Part shown: positions 20,701 through 33,933 of the stretch, in pieces
How positions within the stretch are numbered: position 1 is the stretch's first letter
Layout: each line of letters opens with the position of its first letter
NCBI RefSeq assembly: GCF_009389715.1
Contig: NC_052400.1
Location: 21,793,674-21,857,673, forward strand
From: Phoenix dactylifera
Taxonomy: Eukaryota > Streptophyta > Magnoliopsida > Arecales > Arecaceae
Length of the DNA stretch: 64,000 nucleotides
Direction: 5' to 3'
Made by a program: the position numbers and the translations under genes
Notes under the pieces: generated by a model
What the model was told of the DNA's origin: nothing
The model's database searches: none
Seen by the model: the letters and a program-made list of their open reading frames with translations, nothing else

Positions 20701-23700
20701 AATATACAGAAACACCAACTCAAAATGATGCCAGATCAGATTGGTCTGAAAAAAAAAAGAGTCTCGTCCAATTTACCCAATATATCAGACCATCCAGAAT
20801 ATTATCTGAATGTGATTTGAATGTTCTTAGATTTGAATCCAACAGCTTAATCACACTTTTAATGAACCTTTCCTTTTTTGGGTAACACAGGGTTTTGAAA
20901 GAGCCGAGCCATATAAGGTAGAACGATTTATTACACACGTAAATACATCCTTGACATAAAAAACTGCAGATTCTTAAAGGGGTACGATGGGTTATTTGTT
21001 TATCAAGAAAAGTGAAGAAAAAGGTTCATGTGAGAACATTAAATAATAAAAATTAAGGCCGTGCCTTAGAATATTCCCTTGCTCGCCAAATTTCTGGTAT
21101 TCAAGAACCCTTACAAGGTTTTGAATATCCTTGTCCTCCACCTGCCCCCTTCTTTCCTATTTGATTACCTCCCTTTCACCACTCCTACAAGATTTAACCA
21201 ACACATATTTTCACATTTAACTTCCAATGCCCCACCCACCATCGCCGATCTCCTGTGTCACCATCACATTGCAACTTGCATTCTTCATTGTAGTCAACAG
21301 CATTCTCCGTCACCACCTCAAAGCAAGCTAACTACAAAGGAAAATAAATCTTCTTTGGTTAGGCCAAACATTGTGAACCAACTGATTGTCCAAAATTTCA
21401 GCTCCGCATCCCCCCCCCCCCAACAAAAAAGAAGTTGAGGATTCCAAATGATCACCATCACCAAAAAAATATTCTTGAGCCAAGCTCATCCAAGTAAATA
21501 TAACTGTTGATACCAAACATCATTAACCAACCATGTTATCCAACTATTTGTTTATTTAATAATAGGTTCTTTTCCAAAATAAAATTTTCCTTCCCTTCTA
21601 ACAGAACCTTTATCTTGATTACCCATTGCTCACATTATCAGCCATAATTCACATTCAACCAAACCCTAAGGGCCATGTTGTTTCTCAAATAATTTTAGTA
21701 AGGATTCTTGAATAACTTAATGTCAAAAAGGGCTTATTCCTCACTAACCAAGTAAAAGTATTCAACCCCTTCTCCCAAATAGATTTAACCCAACTGTACC
21801 TGAGCAAGTACGAAAAGGTAAATAGTTTTTTCTGACATCCCAAAAGTACCCCTCACATTTGGAGGCCCTCTTCAAGAGGCCAAAATGTTGTCTGTTGTCT
21901 GAACAAACCTAGATTTTATTCAGGTTTATTCACATTTATTCATGAACTAAATAGGGCCTAAACATTAAGTTCTGTATCTGTGACTCAATTCCAACTTTAT
22001 CAAGGACTTTGAAAGATTTTACAAGGAAATGAGACAGTAATAAGAAATTTGAGTAACCTCATGTGTACAAGTTGCAAAAGGAAGCGAAATAAATGATCCT
22101 CATACATGCGACCTTTCTACCAACATGGAACATGCTTCCGTATGCAACCATGCGTAAAACATTACATAATTAAATTTGAAGAGCTGCAACAAAACTTAAT
22201 AAAGGATGCTCCTGTCATGCATCAAATTAAACATATCTTAGTGCTTTAGTGGTCAAAAAATTCATAAAGAAACATAAGTTTACCAGCTAACAACCATAAC
22301 CCAAACTACGTAGGCTTCCACATATCTAATGCTCTATAAAAATGGGGAAAAGCAATAAAAATAATGAAGAGTAACATTAAGCTTGTGAGAGCATCTATCA
22401 TCGGAGATCAACCAGTAAAATACATTTGAGCCAATATTGACAAAATTAAGCCATTTTAGATCATTTGTTAGACACTGCATTGAACAAATAAGCGCAGAGT
22501 TGTATGCTAAATGTAATGTCCGAGCCCAATACAGATCGGGCCCAATACTGTAGGGCCCAGTTTGAGGGTATTGGGCCAGGGTGAAGGGTTAGCAGGCCCA
22601 GAAAGAATAGGAATGCCATCTTCCCCGATGGCTGAAAAGACAGGACCACCAGATGGCTTAAGAAGAGACCCCCACAAGCATGCACAACCAGAGCCCGCCA
22701 CCTCCTCCTCCTCCTCGGCAGCTGAACCCTGAGCTGGCCTGAAGGGAGGGGCAGGTGGTGGCTCCCGAAGCCCTGAGCAAGGAGAGGATGCCACCTCTCC
22801 TTGGGGTCAAATCACAAGCTTAGTTTTTATAGACCTAAGCCCTGCTAACCCTAATCTTGGATATACCCTCCTAAGCCTCTAACCCTCTGATATTCTGAAC
22901 CAGAGAGCTAGATCCTGGAGCTGGAGGTGGAAGGTGCCCCGCAGCCCAAGGGAGGAAGGAGGGAACTTGCCGAGAAAGTGTCACTGCCCGACTCCACTCA
23001 GCCAAGTCAAGGTAAGCACACTGCCAGTAGACTAAAGCGAGAGAAGAGGGGAGGAACCCCCTCGGTGGGGGTGTTCTCCTCTCTGTTCCATTCATGGAAC
23101 AGAGGGGAGCACACCGGCACAAGGAGGAAGATCGGGCAAGAAGAAGAAAACAACAAAACCCTAGGCCGGACCCACGGGCCGCGGGCTGGACCCACGGGCC
23201 GCGGGCCGGACCAAGGAAACCCAAGCCCAGGCCCGGCTGCCACCCGGGCCGAGCCCAACCGGACTCGGCCTACGGGGTGACAGTCCCCGGCCGCTGCCGC
23301 CCTAGGGCAGAGGGGCAGCCAGGGGGGGCCGCCGGTTCTGGCCATGCCGGCGACCAATGCGGCCCCCAAGGCCGCCAGCCTCCGCCCCCGCCTCTCCGCC
23401 GGCGAGAGGTGGTGGCGAGACCCCCACAAGAAAAAAAGGAAAAAGGGGGAAGAGGGAAACAGAAGAAGAAGAAAGACAAAAAAAAAAAAAATTAAAATAC
23501 TTACCTCGGGCCACGGCCTTACCTAGCCGTGGTCGGAGCCGGTGAAGACCCCCGGAGGAGGTCCGGCCCCGACCTCGCCTCCCGGCCCTCCCCCTCTTCT
23601 CCGGCATCACTTCGGAGAAGGGAAGAAGGGGTCGGCCTCCCGCCGTCGTTGCCCGAGGGAGGAGAACCCTTTCGGCCGATGGATCGGGGGGCGCAGCATC

Positions 23701-26700
23701 TCCCCGGTCAACTGCGAAGGAGGGAAGGCGGCCGAGAAGGGGCTTCGGCCGGAACAGGAGGGGACCGGAGGCGGAGGAGGCCGGGAAGGGCCTCGGCGGA
23801 AAGCGGGGGAGACGAAGAGACCGGAGGAAGGCCGAAGAAGGGAGAGGGGCGCGCGAAAGAGGCGGAAGCCTCTGGAACCCCCTGGAAAAGGCCCTTAACG
23901 GGTCTGCCTAGCGGGTCGGATCCGAGTCCGGATCCGACACCCGTTAGGCCTAAATCCTTTAATTCGATTTGGGTAAGTCCGATGAGGGATTGATTCCAGC
24001 CCAATCGAGTTAAACGGGTCAATTAAGCCTAATTGGTGTTGAGTCTGAACCCAATCAAGCCTGATTGAACCCGAATTAAGTAGATTGGGCTAAATCCAAA
24101 CCCAATAGGAACTGAACCGGGCCCAATTGAATGAAATGGGTTAAATTAAACCCAATTGAGCTGGGCCTGAACCCCCATTTATGCAATAGTAATCCCAGCA
24201 GGCCCAATTAATTGTAAATCAGGCCCAGTCCAAGCTAATTAAATTGGCAGAGGGCCTAATTGGCTGAAAGAGGCTGGACTTAGTTTTAAATCAGGCCCAA
24301 CCCTGTCATTAAAAAGCCCAATTAACCATATGGACCCAAGTGGCTTTAAATGAACACCAAAGGCTTCAAATTGGCTAAATTAAAATGGGCTAAGACCCTT
24401 GGTTGGGACCCAAGCAAGTCCATGATAAGATGAACCAAATTCTATAATAAATAGAGAATAATATGATTCCTATAATGTGGTTTTTAGGAATCAACGATTT
24501 GCCACCAAGACTTTGGATAACGAATTTGCTGTAAGTAATCTGTCTTAATCCTATCGTAGATCTTGTATTACGTTTTATAAGATGAACCAGTGTTTTTTTA
24601 TATACAATTTGAATTGTATGCATGATTAGTGAAGAATGTAAGTAACCTGTCCTAATCCTGTTATGGATCATGTTATGTTATTAATGTTTCCTAAGCATTT
24701 ATTTTAAGTGTATATGTTTCTTGCATGATATGTTACAATGCATAAGTAACTTGCATGATTCCAGAAGCTATGGCTATGTATGCGACATGATGATACTGAT
24801 ATTTTAATCATGCATGTAAGTTTGTAAAGTCTTAGCTAGCCAAGAGGCACTGTAATGGCTCAAAGATGCTACTGATCGAATGCAACTGAGCTGGCCTTGC
24901 TAGTGGCCGAGAATAACTTCGCTGGCCTTGCTAGTGGCCGAGAATGACTAGCTGGCCCCGCCAGTGGCCGAATGGACTTCGCAGTAGCATCCGAGAGAAT
25001 GGACCACGGCATGCCGGGGGCACGGTTTCATATGCATATATTATGGAAATTTCAAAGATGCTACTGATCGAATGCAACTGAGCTGGCCTTGCTAGTGGCC
25101 GAGAATAACTTCGCTGGCCTTGCTAGTGGCCGAGAATGACTAGCTGGCCCCGCCAGTGGCCGAATGGACTTCGCAGTAGCATCCGAGAGAATGGACCACG
25201 GCATGCCGGGGGCACGGTTTCATATGCATACTTTATGAAAATTTTTGTGATTTGCACTATTGCTTTGTTTAAATCACATACTTATTGTGCCATGATGATT
25301 ATTAGATGAATATGCATGTCAGCTTCTCAAACCCTGATTTATATGTTTAGTCTACTGGTTGATCCGGTAGGATTATGCAGGATTACTTACTGAGCCGTGT
25401 AGCTCACATCTGTTTATGCTTCGTTTTCTTTCAGATCCTCATCAGTGATCGCCATCAGATATGTTTTTATTTTGTTACAGAGCTTCGTATTTTTGGAGAA
25501 GCTTATATACTTTTGTACATTTGAATAGCATAGAAGTTCTGTATTTTTTGTTTAAAACCTGAAGGTTGTACTGCAAACTTTTAATATATATATATATATA
25601 AGTTTGAATCCTTTTGGCTACCTGTTACCCCTGTATAAGGCTGCGTGCTACTGTGGGCGATAGTCGGCAATAGCACGGCCGTGTCACGGATCCGGATCCG
25701 GGGCGTGACACTAAATATAAAGACTAGAATGAAAAAATCAAAAATAGACAATCATCACAAAAATTATCAAACATCTCTTACAGGAGAATGTTCGTTCAAG
25801 TATAAAATTGTTCGGCAAATATGTAATATTATCTTCACATAAACATTGTTCAAGATATAGAAACACAGATGAATTCCTGAAAACTACAGATTCAGACCTT
25901 CAAATTTCATTGCACAAGAATCGGAACTTCCCATTTACACATCTGCAAATAAACAATAGACTACTTCTCATTGAGCTATTGATCTTTTAAATCATAGCCC
26001 TCGTCATAGCCACTAGTTACCTCTAAGAAACCATGAGGAAAAGTTGCAAAATAACGATTTAGTAGCAAATACAGAAACATTTTGTTATCGGTGCAATAAA
26101 TGAGAGGTCAAAACCTTTAAAGCTAGAAAAGATAAGTAGATAAATGGATCACAAGTGTACGTGTGTAAATGTCATTAATTTGTAGTACATTTGGAAAAGA
26201 AAGTTGGAGTTATTCGGTCAGTCAAATTTGCCCTAGGTAGAAATTAGTAAGTTCACATGGAAAATATAATAAATATAGAAAAATGCTAGAGATCGCTTGC
26301 CATATCACTGCCAAATTCAGCTATCCAATATGGCAGTCAGCAATAGGCTGAGCGGTACGCAGTGTGTATCACACCAATCCTCGACTGCCATGCTGGGCTA
26401 GCGAACTGAGCGGTGAATACATGGATGACTGGTAGCAGTACTCATAAATGTAACGGTTGTTTGGGAAACAAAGATTTGCAAGCTGACATGGTCTCGATCC
26501 AACAAAGGTTCAATTTTCTCTCTCCCCCCTGTGATGCTAACCCACATAATGCCAAAAATACCTATTGCATGTTCATCGCAAGTCACACCACAAGATTCGA
26601 ACAACCCTGTGCACCGAATCTAGGATTCTCTTTCCCACCCTTGATGCTGGACAGGACTGTCTTTCTCTCCCCAATCAAGGATAGGATTTCCTCTCTTTAA

Positions 26701-28246
26701 GTTGTTGGCGCGTGTCAAACAGCCATACCTCCATGGACCGATCTCATAAGGGATAAGAAGAAAGGGAAAGAAGCGGACACTTTGTCCCCATCTTATCATG
26801 ATCAAGCAAGTATTGTTAGGGAAGATGTAGATTTTGGACATGTACCCAATAGAAATCACTCTTCCCAATTGAATTTATTTACTAATAATACCATGTTATA
26901 TTGATTAGAAATATTTCAGCAAGGAATAGATTTAAAAAATATTGCTTTTATATCATATACCTGAAGACATATAGTCTTCAGGTTGATTTTTTTAGTCCCT
27001 TTTATTCCATCCATGCTTTTATTTTACTTCTTTTTATACTGAACATGCACATCATGTGCCTATGTGTCATGTCACCGGCCTCTTATCAACATTTAATACT
27101 GTCAAAAAATTAATATCATTATAAGTTGAAAAAATGATCATTTCAAATATTGTTTCTGTTCATGCACGGTACGTCTCAAGCAAGTTCATCAGCAGGTTTT
27201 TCCACACGTACATCTTCCTAGAGAAAGAGGACCATCTGTAAACTTTTAGAAATCCAAAATGCTCGTTGTTGACTCCTAATGTCCATGGTACTCAAAAACA
27301 ATATTATCAAGCCAAAAAATTTGGTTTTGGGGGGGGGGGGGTGCGGGGCGAGAGAGAGTTCCAGGGCATTATGCAACAACATCAAAATATTTGATCAATA
27401 GCTAATATCGACCGCTAACAGGAAAAGGATCACATCATTTTCATTGAGACAGATGCACAGTATGAACATAAAGCAAGAAAAAAGAGATATCACTTCCACC
27501 AAATCAAAGAACATATAATAGAAACAAGGAACAAGTTAACATAGTAATCGGAACAGGGAACAAAGCAAAGGACTTTGAAGCAGGAAGCATTTCACCTCGC
27601 AAAATAATAGTTCGTCTAAAAATGTTAAAAAAGTGCGCGACAGAAGATATATTTTAATATTTAACATGGAAGAGATCACAAAATTACTGTTACCACAATT
27701 CATCATTCAAAGAAAGAGGATTATATTTGTTAAAAAAAGTGTAGATGCATCACAATCAAATCATATACGAATAATAAAAACATTTCAACCGGAGGAAACC
27801 AATGAAGACAAAAAAACAGAATGGCCATCTCGATAAAACTCAAATCCAATTCATGAATAGCGGTTTTCAATTAATCATATCAAGAAAAATAAGTGATCAA
27901 AAAAGGTTTTGCCCAAGAGAATCAAAGAAAGAGTACTCACTGCCTCAACTATGGCCGAACTTTCCTTGTTTTGCTGCGTCTCGGAGGATCCCCAAACAGA
28001 CTGGGGCGGGGCTGTGGTGGCATAGTAGTCGTCATCGTCATCCACATCAGCCCAAGACTTGCCGGTCAGCGGAGCCGGCGCCCAAAATACCTGCTGCTCC
28101 GGCTCTTTAGCCTGGTTCTTGGACGACCCCTTGCTCTTGTCCTTGTCCGACTTCTTCTTCTTTTTGAGGGTCTCGAGCGCAGCGAAAACGTTGTTGCTGC
28201 CAATCTTCAAGGGCCCATCGTCCCTCCTGCTTCCCCCTCCAGCCAT
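17710..28246 (-). CDS. Lysine-rich, highly charged plant protein of unknown function (3 exons)
   Basis: Exons on the minus strand are 28246-27941, 18643-18385 and 18095-17710, giving 951 bp and 316 aa. Splice sites are GTGAGT...AG and GTAACA...AG, with phases 0 and 1 that join cleanly. The product starts MAGGGSRRDDGPLK, has a KKKKKSDKDK tract (about residues 29-38), a WAPAPLTGKSWADVDDDDDY segment, an acidic stretch (ETDSEDDGLDEVDDDAEEE), a predicted helical LSKKELKKKEMEELESVLAEL segment, then alternating lysine-rich and acidic runs and an Ala/Lys-rich tail ending NQQPVR. There is no signal peptide or membrane segment, so it is probably nuclear or cytosolic. I recognise the pattern as conserved among plants but cannot assign a function. 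The 3.2-kb solo LTR in intron 1 leaves the frame intact. Exon 3 has a tandem NAG acceptor (CAGCAG), so one Ala/Gly choice may vary. Confidence 0.85.
22512..25709 (+). mobile_element. 3.2-kb solo LTR inside intron 1 of the lysine-rich gene
   Basis: The element starts TGTAATGTCC and ends GGGGCGTGACA, and is flanked by the perfect 5-bp duplication CTAAA (22507-22511 and 25710-25714). No second LTR, primer-binding site or pol coding is seen, so this is best read as a solo LTR of a large Ty3-type element. The 22900-23900 part is very GC-rich. Overlapping long frames there are compositional and not genes. Orientation is uncertain. Confidence 0.82.
24861..25244 (+). repeat. 192-bp near-perfect tandem duplication within the solo LTR
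   Basis: The sequence starting caaagatgctactgatcgaa at 24861 recurs at 25053 with very few changes. Each copy itself contains three degenerate units of about 30 bp of the type gctggccttgctagtggccg, so the repeat is nested at two scales. Confidence 0.9.
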
Positions 28247-29714
28247 TTCTACAACGACTCCAGGTGAGCCACAGCTAATAGATCCAGGCTAGGGTTTCAA
28301 ACCAAGAACCTCCCTCGATCTGTGAAAAGACCGAAGCTTTCGCAGATTAGGCTCTCGGAATCGAAACCAAAATTTATTCCTATCAAAAGTATCGGTGAAT
28401 CAAGATCAACGCACGAATGGTCGGACACGCTTCGATTCTCTGCACCTTACAAACTTCGGAAGAGGGTGAAATCACTTCAAAACGAAAATCTCAACGGGAA
28501 TACAAGAGCAAAACTGCGGGTCTCGGAAAGATTTTGAGCAAATGGATTAGAGTTCGAAGAAAATAACAAGAGGAGAAAGCTAAGAAATCGATCGCAGAAG
28601 GCCGCCGATGACAGGGAGGAAACGATCAGCGGGAGGATATGAGATTAAGGGGAGGATACGAGATTAGGGTTTCTGAACCGAGGAGGCCAGCCCTACGAGA
28701 TCGATTTAGGGTTTCGGGAGATAAGGGTGTCCTCGGAAGAGGCAAGAGAGACACACGAAGGGGAGGCCGGAGGCCGTGAAAGCGAGAGGAAAGATGAGAG
28801 AGATTAGGGTACTAGATAACGTCGCTGATGGCCACGTCTGCGACGGTTTCATTTTTTTATATATTAACGACAAGAGGTACTTCTCCGCGGACTGGGTTGA
28901 ATCTTTTGCGAGAAAAAAGGATTCAGCTTCCTTCGCGCGAATCCACCGTTGGATCGCGCAACAGTCGCGTTCAGAGCTGTGCAGACGGATGAACGAGGAA
29001 TTCGGAATGCTTTGATAGCTGTGCAAAGAGATATCCAATGGTTGACGTCGCCAAAGAAGGTCAATCGTTCTTGCGCGCGAAAGAAACAACCCGAACCGCC
29101 CTGCCCCTTTTTCTCTCTCTTTCTTGCCGCGGGAAGCTTCTTAACTTGTCCACGCGGTTGGAGGACGAGTAACCTGCTCCACCTGGTTCGAGCGGCAGGG
29201 AACAGAAAGCTTACCCATTCCGTCTTCTTCATACGACAACGGGATACCTTATCGTCGAGTGTAGTCCCGGATGAGGGAAGATCAAAGCCGTCTGATCTGC
29301 ATCAGACGATCTTGCCGGGTTGTAGTTTCTGGTAAAATAGTCCCGCGGACCACGGAGTTGGGATGACAGGTTGGTGGCGGTATCGTTGCCATCCTTTTCT
29401 TTATCGGGGCCAGGGGAAAATTGGAGATGGTTTAAAAGAGGCGGGTGGCGCAGTTCTTCTGATACCATTTTTTTGCATCCGTGGGTTGGCCGTGTAACAC
29501 GGCAAGTCTTTACTCGTTTACAAGGGTTTTGTTCATGTTATTGTCCAGTACTTTTGGTATCGATCTTTTAAAACTAAGTCTCTGATCGAATCTACTGTTT
29601 ATATAAGATTAGTTTAGGTTAGACAAGAGCAAGAAATTACCTGGAATTGCATCTACTTTTAGCATTATATTCTTATTAATAGTAAGTTGTGTGAACATAG
29701 TTTCATAGGCCGCT
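28247..29714. other. Upstream region of the lysine-rich gene, no gene seen
   Basis: The first few hundred bases probably hold the 5' UTR and promoter of the minus-strand gene. The start ATG at 28246 has a purine at -3 (GAAATGGCT). Overlapping short open frames on both strands at 28700-29470 show no recognisable motif and I do not call them genes. Confidence 0.5.
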
Positions 29715-30005
29715 TTCGTACAGATCATCTTCTTATTGAGGATGACTCACACGGTGATCGAGGATCTGGGATTGAGAAGGCATTGTAGAGAGACAGCCGT
29801 TGCTTTACGATATTTGCAAACTTTTGGAGCAGTGTGGATCCTATATGATCACGCATGTCTATAGAAGATAAATGGCGCGGCTTTTGCTGCCCATTACTCT
29901 AGAGATTTTGTATGGAAAAACCAAGGAGCTAATATTTTCTGATTTTCTTAGTCGCATTCATATCCGTTGCGTGTGAGTCGCCATTGTTCACACACACACA
30001 CACAA
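29715..30005 (+). mobile_element. LINE 3' end (RNase H remnant) ending in (CA)n
   Basis: Broken frames include ITHVYRR and FSDFLSRIHIRCV, the pattern seen at the C-terminus of the other LINE ends in this window (compare SNFVSRLHTRHV at 40110-40163). The fragment ends near cgccattgttc followed by a (CA)n tract at 29990-30004. Confidence 0.6.
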
Positions 30006-30523
30006 AGCCGCCGCTTATTTTTGCTGTACAACTTTTTCGTTTTAGTCTTTTGAAAATGATGGGGCCTCTCCAATCTTCTCTAATGCCATGCCGAATTAAG
30101 CATATATCACAACCATAATAGGCCCACTAATGATAGCATCATATAATCTTATACTTTCCATGCAAGGAATAGCTTCCATTACATTACCACATACCTCTCT
30201 GCAGCTTATGCCACATTCTAGTCGAAAGGAAAGAATCTATTTTGTCAAAGATGAGTTTATATAGAAATTCATGGAGAGGAAAAAATGCAATAGAAAGCTT
30301 TTTTTTTTTTGGTGAGAAAACAATTGTTCCATTCGATGACTGATGAATGTATCTTCATTTGCTAGGATCGCTCGTGCTCCTAGCTTGTTCTTAATCAACC
30401 TCCAATCAAATTCGGTCTCTTTCCTTGGATTTTGCCAACCATTGATTTAATGAGTTTTAAAAGTTTCATTAATTTCATCTATTGCCAAACAATTATAGCA
30501 TTACACTAACACATAATGGATAT

Positions 30524-31688
30524 TGTTGTGGTTCAAATTCGGCCCGAGGGTGACCACACCGGAGGAGTCGGAGGAGCTACCGGTCGGGATGGAGTGGGGA
30601 CGCTGCTTCCTGCACGCCAGCGGACCTGCATAAAGTCTCACCGGTGGAATTCCAGTGAGAGCCTGCTTCCTGCGCACTGGCGGACCTACACAAAGTCTCA
30701 TCGGTGGGATTCCGATGAGAGCCCTCCGATGATTAAGTTAGAATGGATTTTAGGTGGTCCAGCCAAAAGTCCTTAAACATTACCTAATGAGGCTATTTAT
30801 AGTCCTCGCGGAGGTAACCAAGTGGCGGAGATATGGCTCGTCCTCATTATGGGAGGAAATAGCGAAGGCCAGGTGGCGTGTAGCCATAGCTTACTTGAGA
30901 CACAAGTTTCGAGCTGTTCTTGTGCATGATATGGTGGTGCGGGCGTTAACAGGATATGGCCCTTGGCAGCAAGATATGGCTCCTGATCGTCATATTATAG
31001 AGTGGCCAGCAAGCAAAGCATGGCACAGTGAGGCTGTAATGTATGCAGTACGGTCACGTATGCGGACGTAAGGGCGCGCATAGGCGCGTACGTGTATGCA
31101 GCCGTAGACGAGATCGGACTTGCTTGGAGGCCGCAGCCTTTACTTGGTAAAGTCAACTTGATGGGTACTGAGGTAGGGCCGACTTGAAGGCCGCGACATA
31201 CGTTCGGTAAGGTCGGCCCGGCCTCCTCAGTTCTTAGTTGACTCTGTAGGACTCAGATTGGGGCATCGTTACCTGCGTCAACTAGTATGTTTAGCGAGGT
31301 CGGCTCAGCGGACTCTGAGGTCGGCCTAGCCTCCTTGACTTTGAAGCCAGCTCGGTAGGACGCCCCAAGCCCGGCTCGAGGGGCGTCATTGTCGATACCT
31401 GCTGTCGATGGAGCCTTTTCGACTCTTGATCGATCCTACAGGGCGCTCCGAGCCCGGCTCGAGGGGCGTCATTGTAGATACCTGCAGTCGACGGAGCCTC
31501 TTCGTCTCTTAGTCAATCCTGCGGGGTCATGACAACGGAGAGATTTAGTCGAGGTCGGCTCAGCCTTTAATAAGGTTCGAGATCGGACTGGTGCTGAATG
31601 GGATCGAGATTTAACCTGCTCGATGCTGAGATTTATTTGGCTGAAATTGGATGGTCGTAGGACGATCCATTTTGCTTTCCATCCATCG
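30524..31688 (+). mobile_element. Solo LTR, TGTTG family, copy 1
   Basis: It starts TGTTGTGG and ends near 31688 (ATCG, where CA would be expected). It is flanked by GATAT at 30519-30523 and 31689-31693. Its start and a TATA-like ctatttatag about 265 bp in mirror the element at 33934. It includes an 83-bp direct repeat (gcccggctcgaggggcgtca at 31369 and 31452). The imperfect terminus lowers confidence in the exact right end. Confidence 0.6.
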
Positions 31689-32019
31689 GATATGGCAAAG
31701 CAAAACTTGTTCAAACCATCAAACGCTAAATCTATTGGACCATGAAACTGAATGCGTACTATCTGCCAACTTTCCGACAACTTCCACCAGGTCATCAATA
31801 TTATTAAGTAAGAGAAAACTTGGAGTCAACTTTATCTTCTCTTTCCCTTTTTTTTTCCCTCCAACTTCACACATCTAACAACACTCTCCCCCATGCACAC
31901 GTATACGGACTAGCTCGCAAACAAGCACACGGCAACAAACCACATGGCTGCACTGTCCTACCCAGCTTCATTACTGACATTACTCGTACCTCGCTTGGTT
32001 ACTAATATTAGCATCGACA

Positions 32020-32320
32020 GGCCATATACAAAAATACTATAAATATCTCCAAAAATAAAAATAGTTTAAATAATATTTATTTAAATTTATTTTTTATCTA
32101 AATTTATTTAAATATTAATTAAAATTTAAACATCCGATTAATATCCGTATTCATATTCATATCCATTATAAAAAAAAAAAAAGATGAATATGGATAGATA
32201 ACTATCCAATTTGTATCCAAATATCTAATTTTACTTATAATTCTATTTAAATTTACATAATACTCATAAATTTTTTAAAAAAATAAATGATCATATTAAT
32301 ATATTATTAACTTAATTTAT
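32020..32320. repeat. AT-rich repeat interrupted by the hAT insertion
   Basis: The AT-rich sequence with words such as atatccgtattcatattcat on the left continues in similar style at 33173-33300 (tattcatacttttatacc), on the far side of the hAT element. The hAT therefore appears to have inserted into an older AT-rich repeat. Confidence 0.5.
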
Positions 32321-32328
32321 CATCCACT

Positions 32329-33164
32329 CAGTGCCGGCTCGAGCCTTAGGCGACTGAGGCGGTCGCCTAAGGCCCCCGGCCCAGAGAAGGCCCCCACCGG
32401 AAGATGCTGCAGCTATGCAAATACTCATTCCTTCCATTCTCGTCTTCCCCCCCTTCGTCTTCCACTCTTATCTTTCATCCCTTCTCTTTTTTGGTTTTGG
32501 TCTTGGTTTTCCTTCCCTCACATTACTCCTGATCCAGCTGGGCCATCGGGAAGAAAGATAGGGGGATCGGAGATGGACTTCTTGGAGGGTGGAGATTCTT
32601 TTAATTTTCTCCTCTCGGTTTCTTCTCCCCTCTTGGGTGGTAGAGAGAGAAAAGGAGCTAGAGGGAGTTGAATGGTTGCTGTGCTGTGATGTTGCAGTTG
32701 CTGCTTGGGTACTCACTTGAAGGGGAGACGGTGGGATGGGACTTTTATTTATTGGATGGAGTGAATTTCCCATAATGCCCCTACTTGCTCTTATAGAGAG
32801 GTGCAATTTTTTTATTACCTTGACAATGAAGTGGCATGAGATAACCATTTACTATTCGGCTTTTGCTTGACATGGTAAACACCATTGTCAAGCATTACCT
32901 TAGTTAATTAATCAGTTTCATGGCCCTTCTTTTCGAGCAATTACTTTTATTTACTTTCATTTAAAAATTATATTAAATTAAAAAAAAATTTTACTTATTT
33001 TTATTAAATTTATATATCTTTATTAAAATAGTATATTTGATAACTATCTATTTCTATATCATTTTTTTAAATATTTTATATTTATTAAAAAAAATTATTA
33101 TTAAAAAAAAAGGCCTCATTCATTGAATTTGCCTTAGGCCCCCAAATGTATTGGGCCGCCCCTG
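32329..33164 (+). mobile_element. Non-autonomous hAT transposon, 836 bp
   Basis: The termini are CAGTGCCGGCTC (left) and the reverse complement of CAGGGGCGGCCC (right), matching at 9 of 12 positions. A perfect 8-bp target duplication, CATCCACT, lies at 32321-32328 and 33165-33172. The 8-bp duplication and CAG-type ends are hallmarks of hAT elements. No transposase is present. The left end recurs at 8117 and, decayed, near 41966. Confidence 0.9.
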
Positions 33165-33933
33165 CATCCACTTAGTGGTATTTTTAATTCTATAATCATA
33201 AAATTTAATTATCTATTTTGTATTCATTTTTTATATTCATACTTTTATACCTAATTTATATTCATATTTATTTAAAATTGATATAAACCTAAACAAACCT
33301 AAACATCTCAGATCTCTCCTATTAGAGATATCCAATTGCATGGTGCCGGCAGGCCAACAAAACTATTATGCACGAACCTGCATGCCTAGAGTCGAGCAGA
33401 GCAACCACAACCAGGTTGGATTACCAAAATTGCATCTACGTTTTCATCTAAAGTTGCAGCTAAACTGGTCATCCTCACTTGCTATCCTCATCCAAACTGT
33501 CATTTCAAGTGCATGCCATCTCCATTTCGAAATCAATCTACCTGAGATTATTGGTATCTAATGCTATTGAGGTACTCGGGTCCTGGAACAAAATTTACCT
33601 CGCTGGGAGAAAAAGAACAAGCTTATTTTAACGTGCCACGGAAGCTGCCTCTTTTAAGACAATAGAAACTTTTCTTTGTTGCTCGGAGTGGAAAATCTGA
33701 TTGAGATTTGGGACCAACTACCTTAGCAAGAATGTAATTCCCATTCAACTTTCACTTGCACGGCAAAGCCAGCATGGTTCAAAATCAACTCGGATAAAGA
33801 ATGATACAGAATATTCATGTGATGCAAAGGCAGATTATTAAGAATAATAAATTTCAGGCTTTCTTATTGAAAAACATAAATAGCCGCCAAGCACACAAGA
33901 AAGATTGCATTGTGACCATGCAAGTATACAAAC

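Noticed and set aside
22927-24022. Several long overlapping open frames on both strands
   Set aside because: They lie inside the solo LTR. High GC content removes stop codons and there is no known domain.
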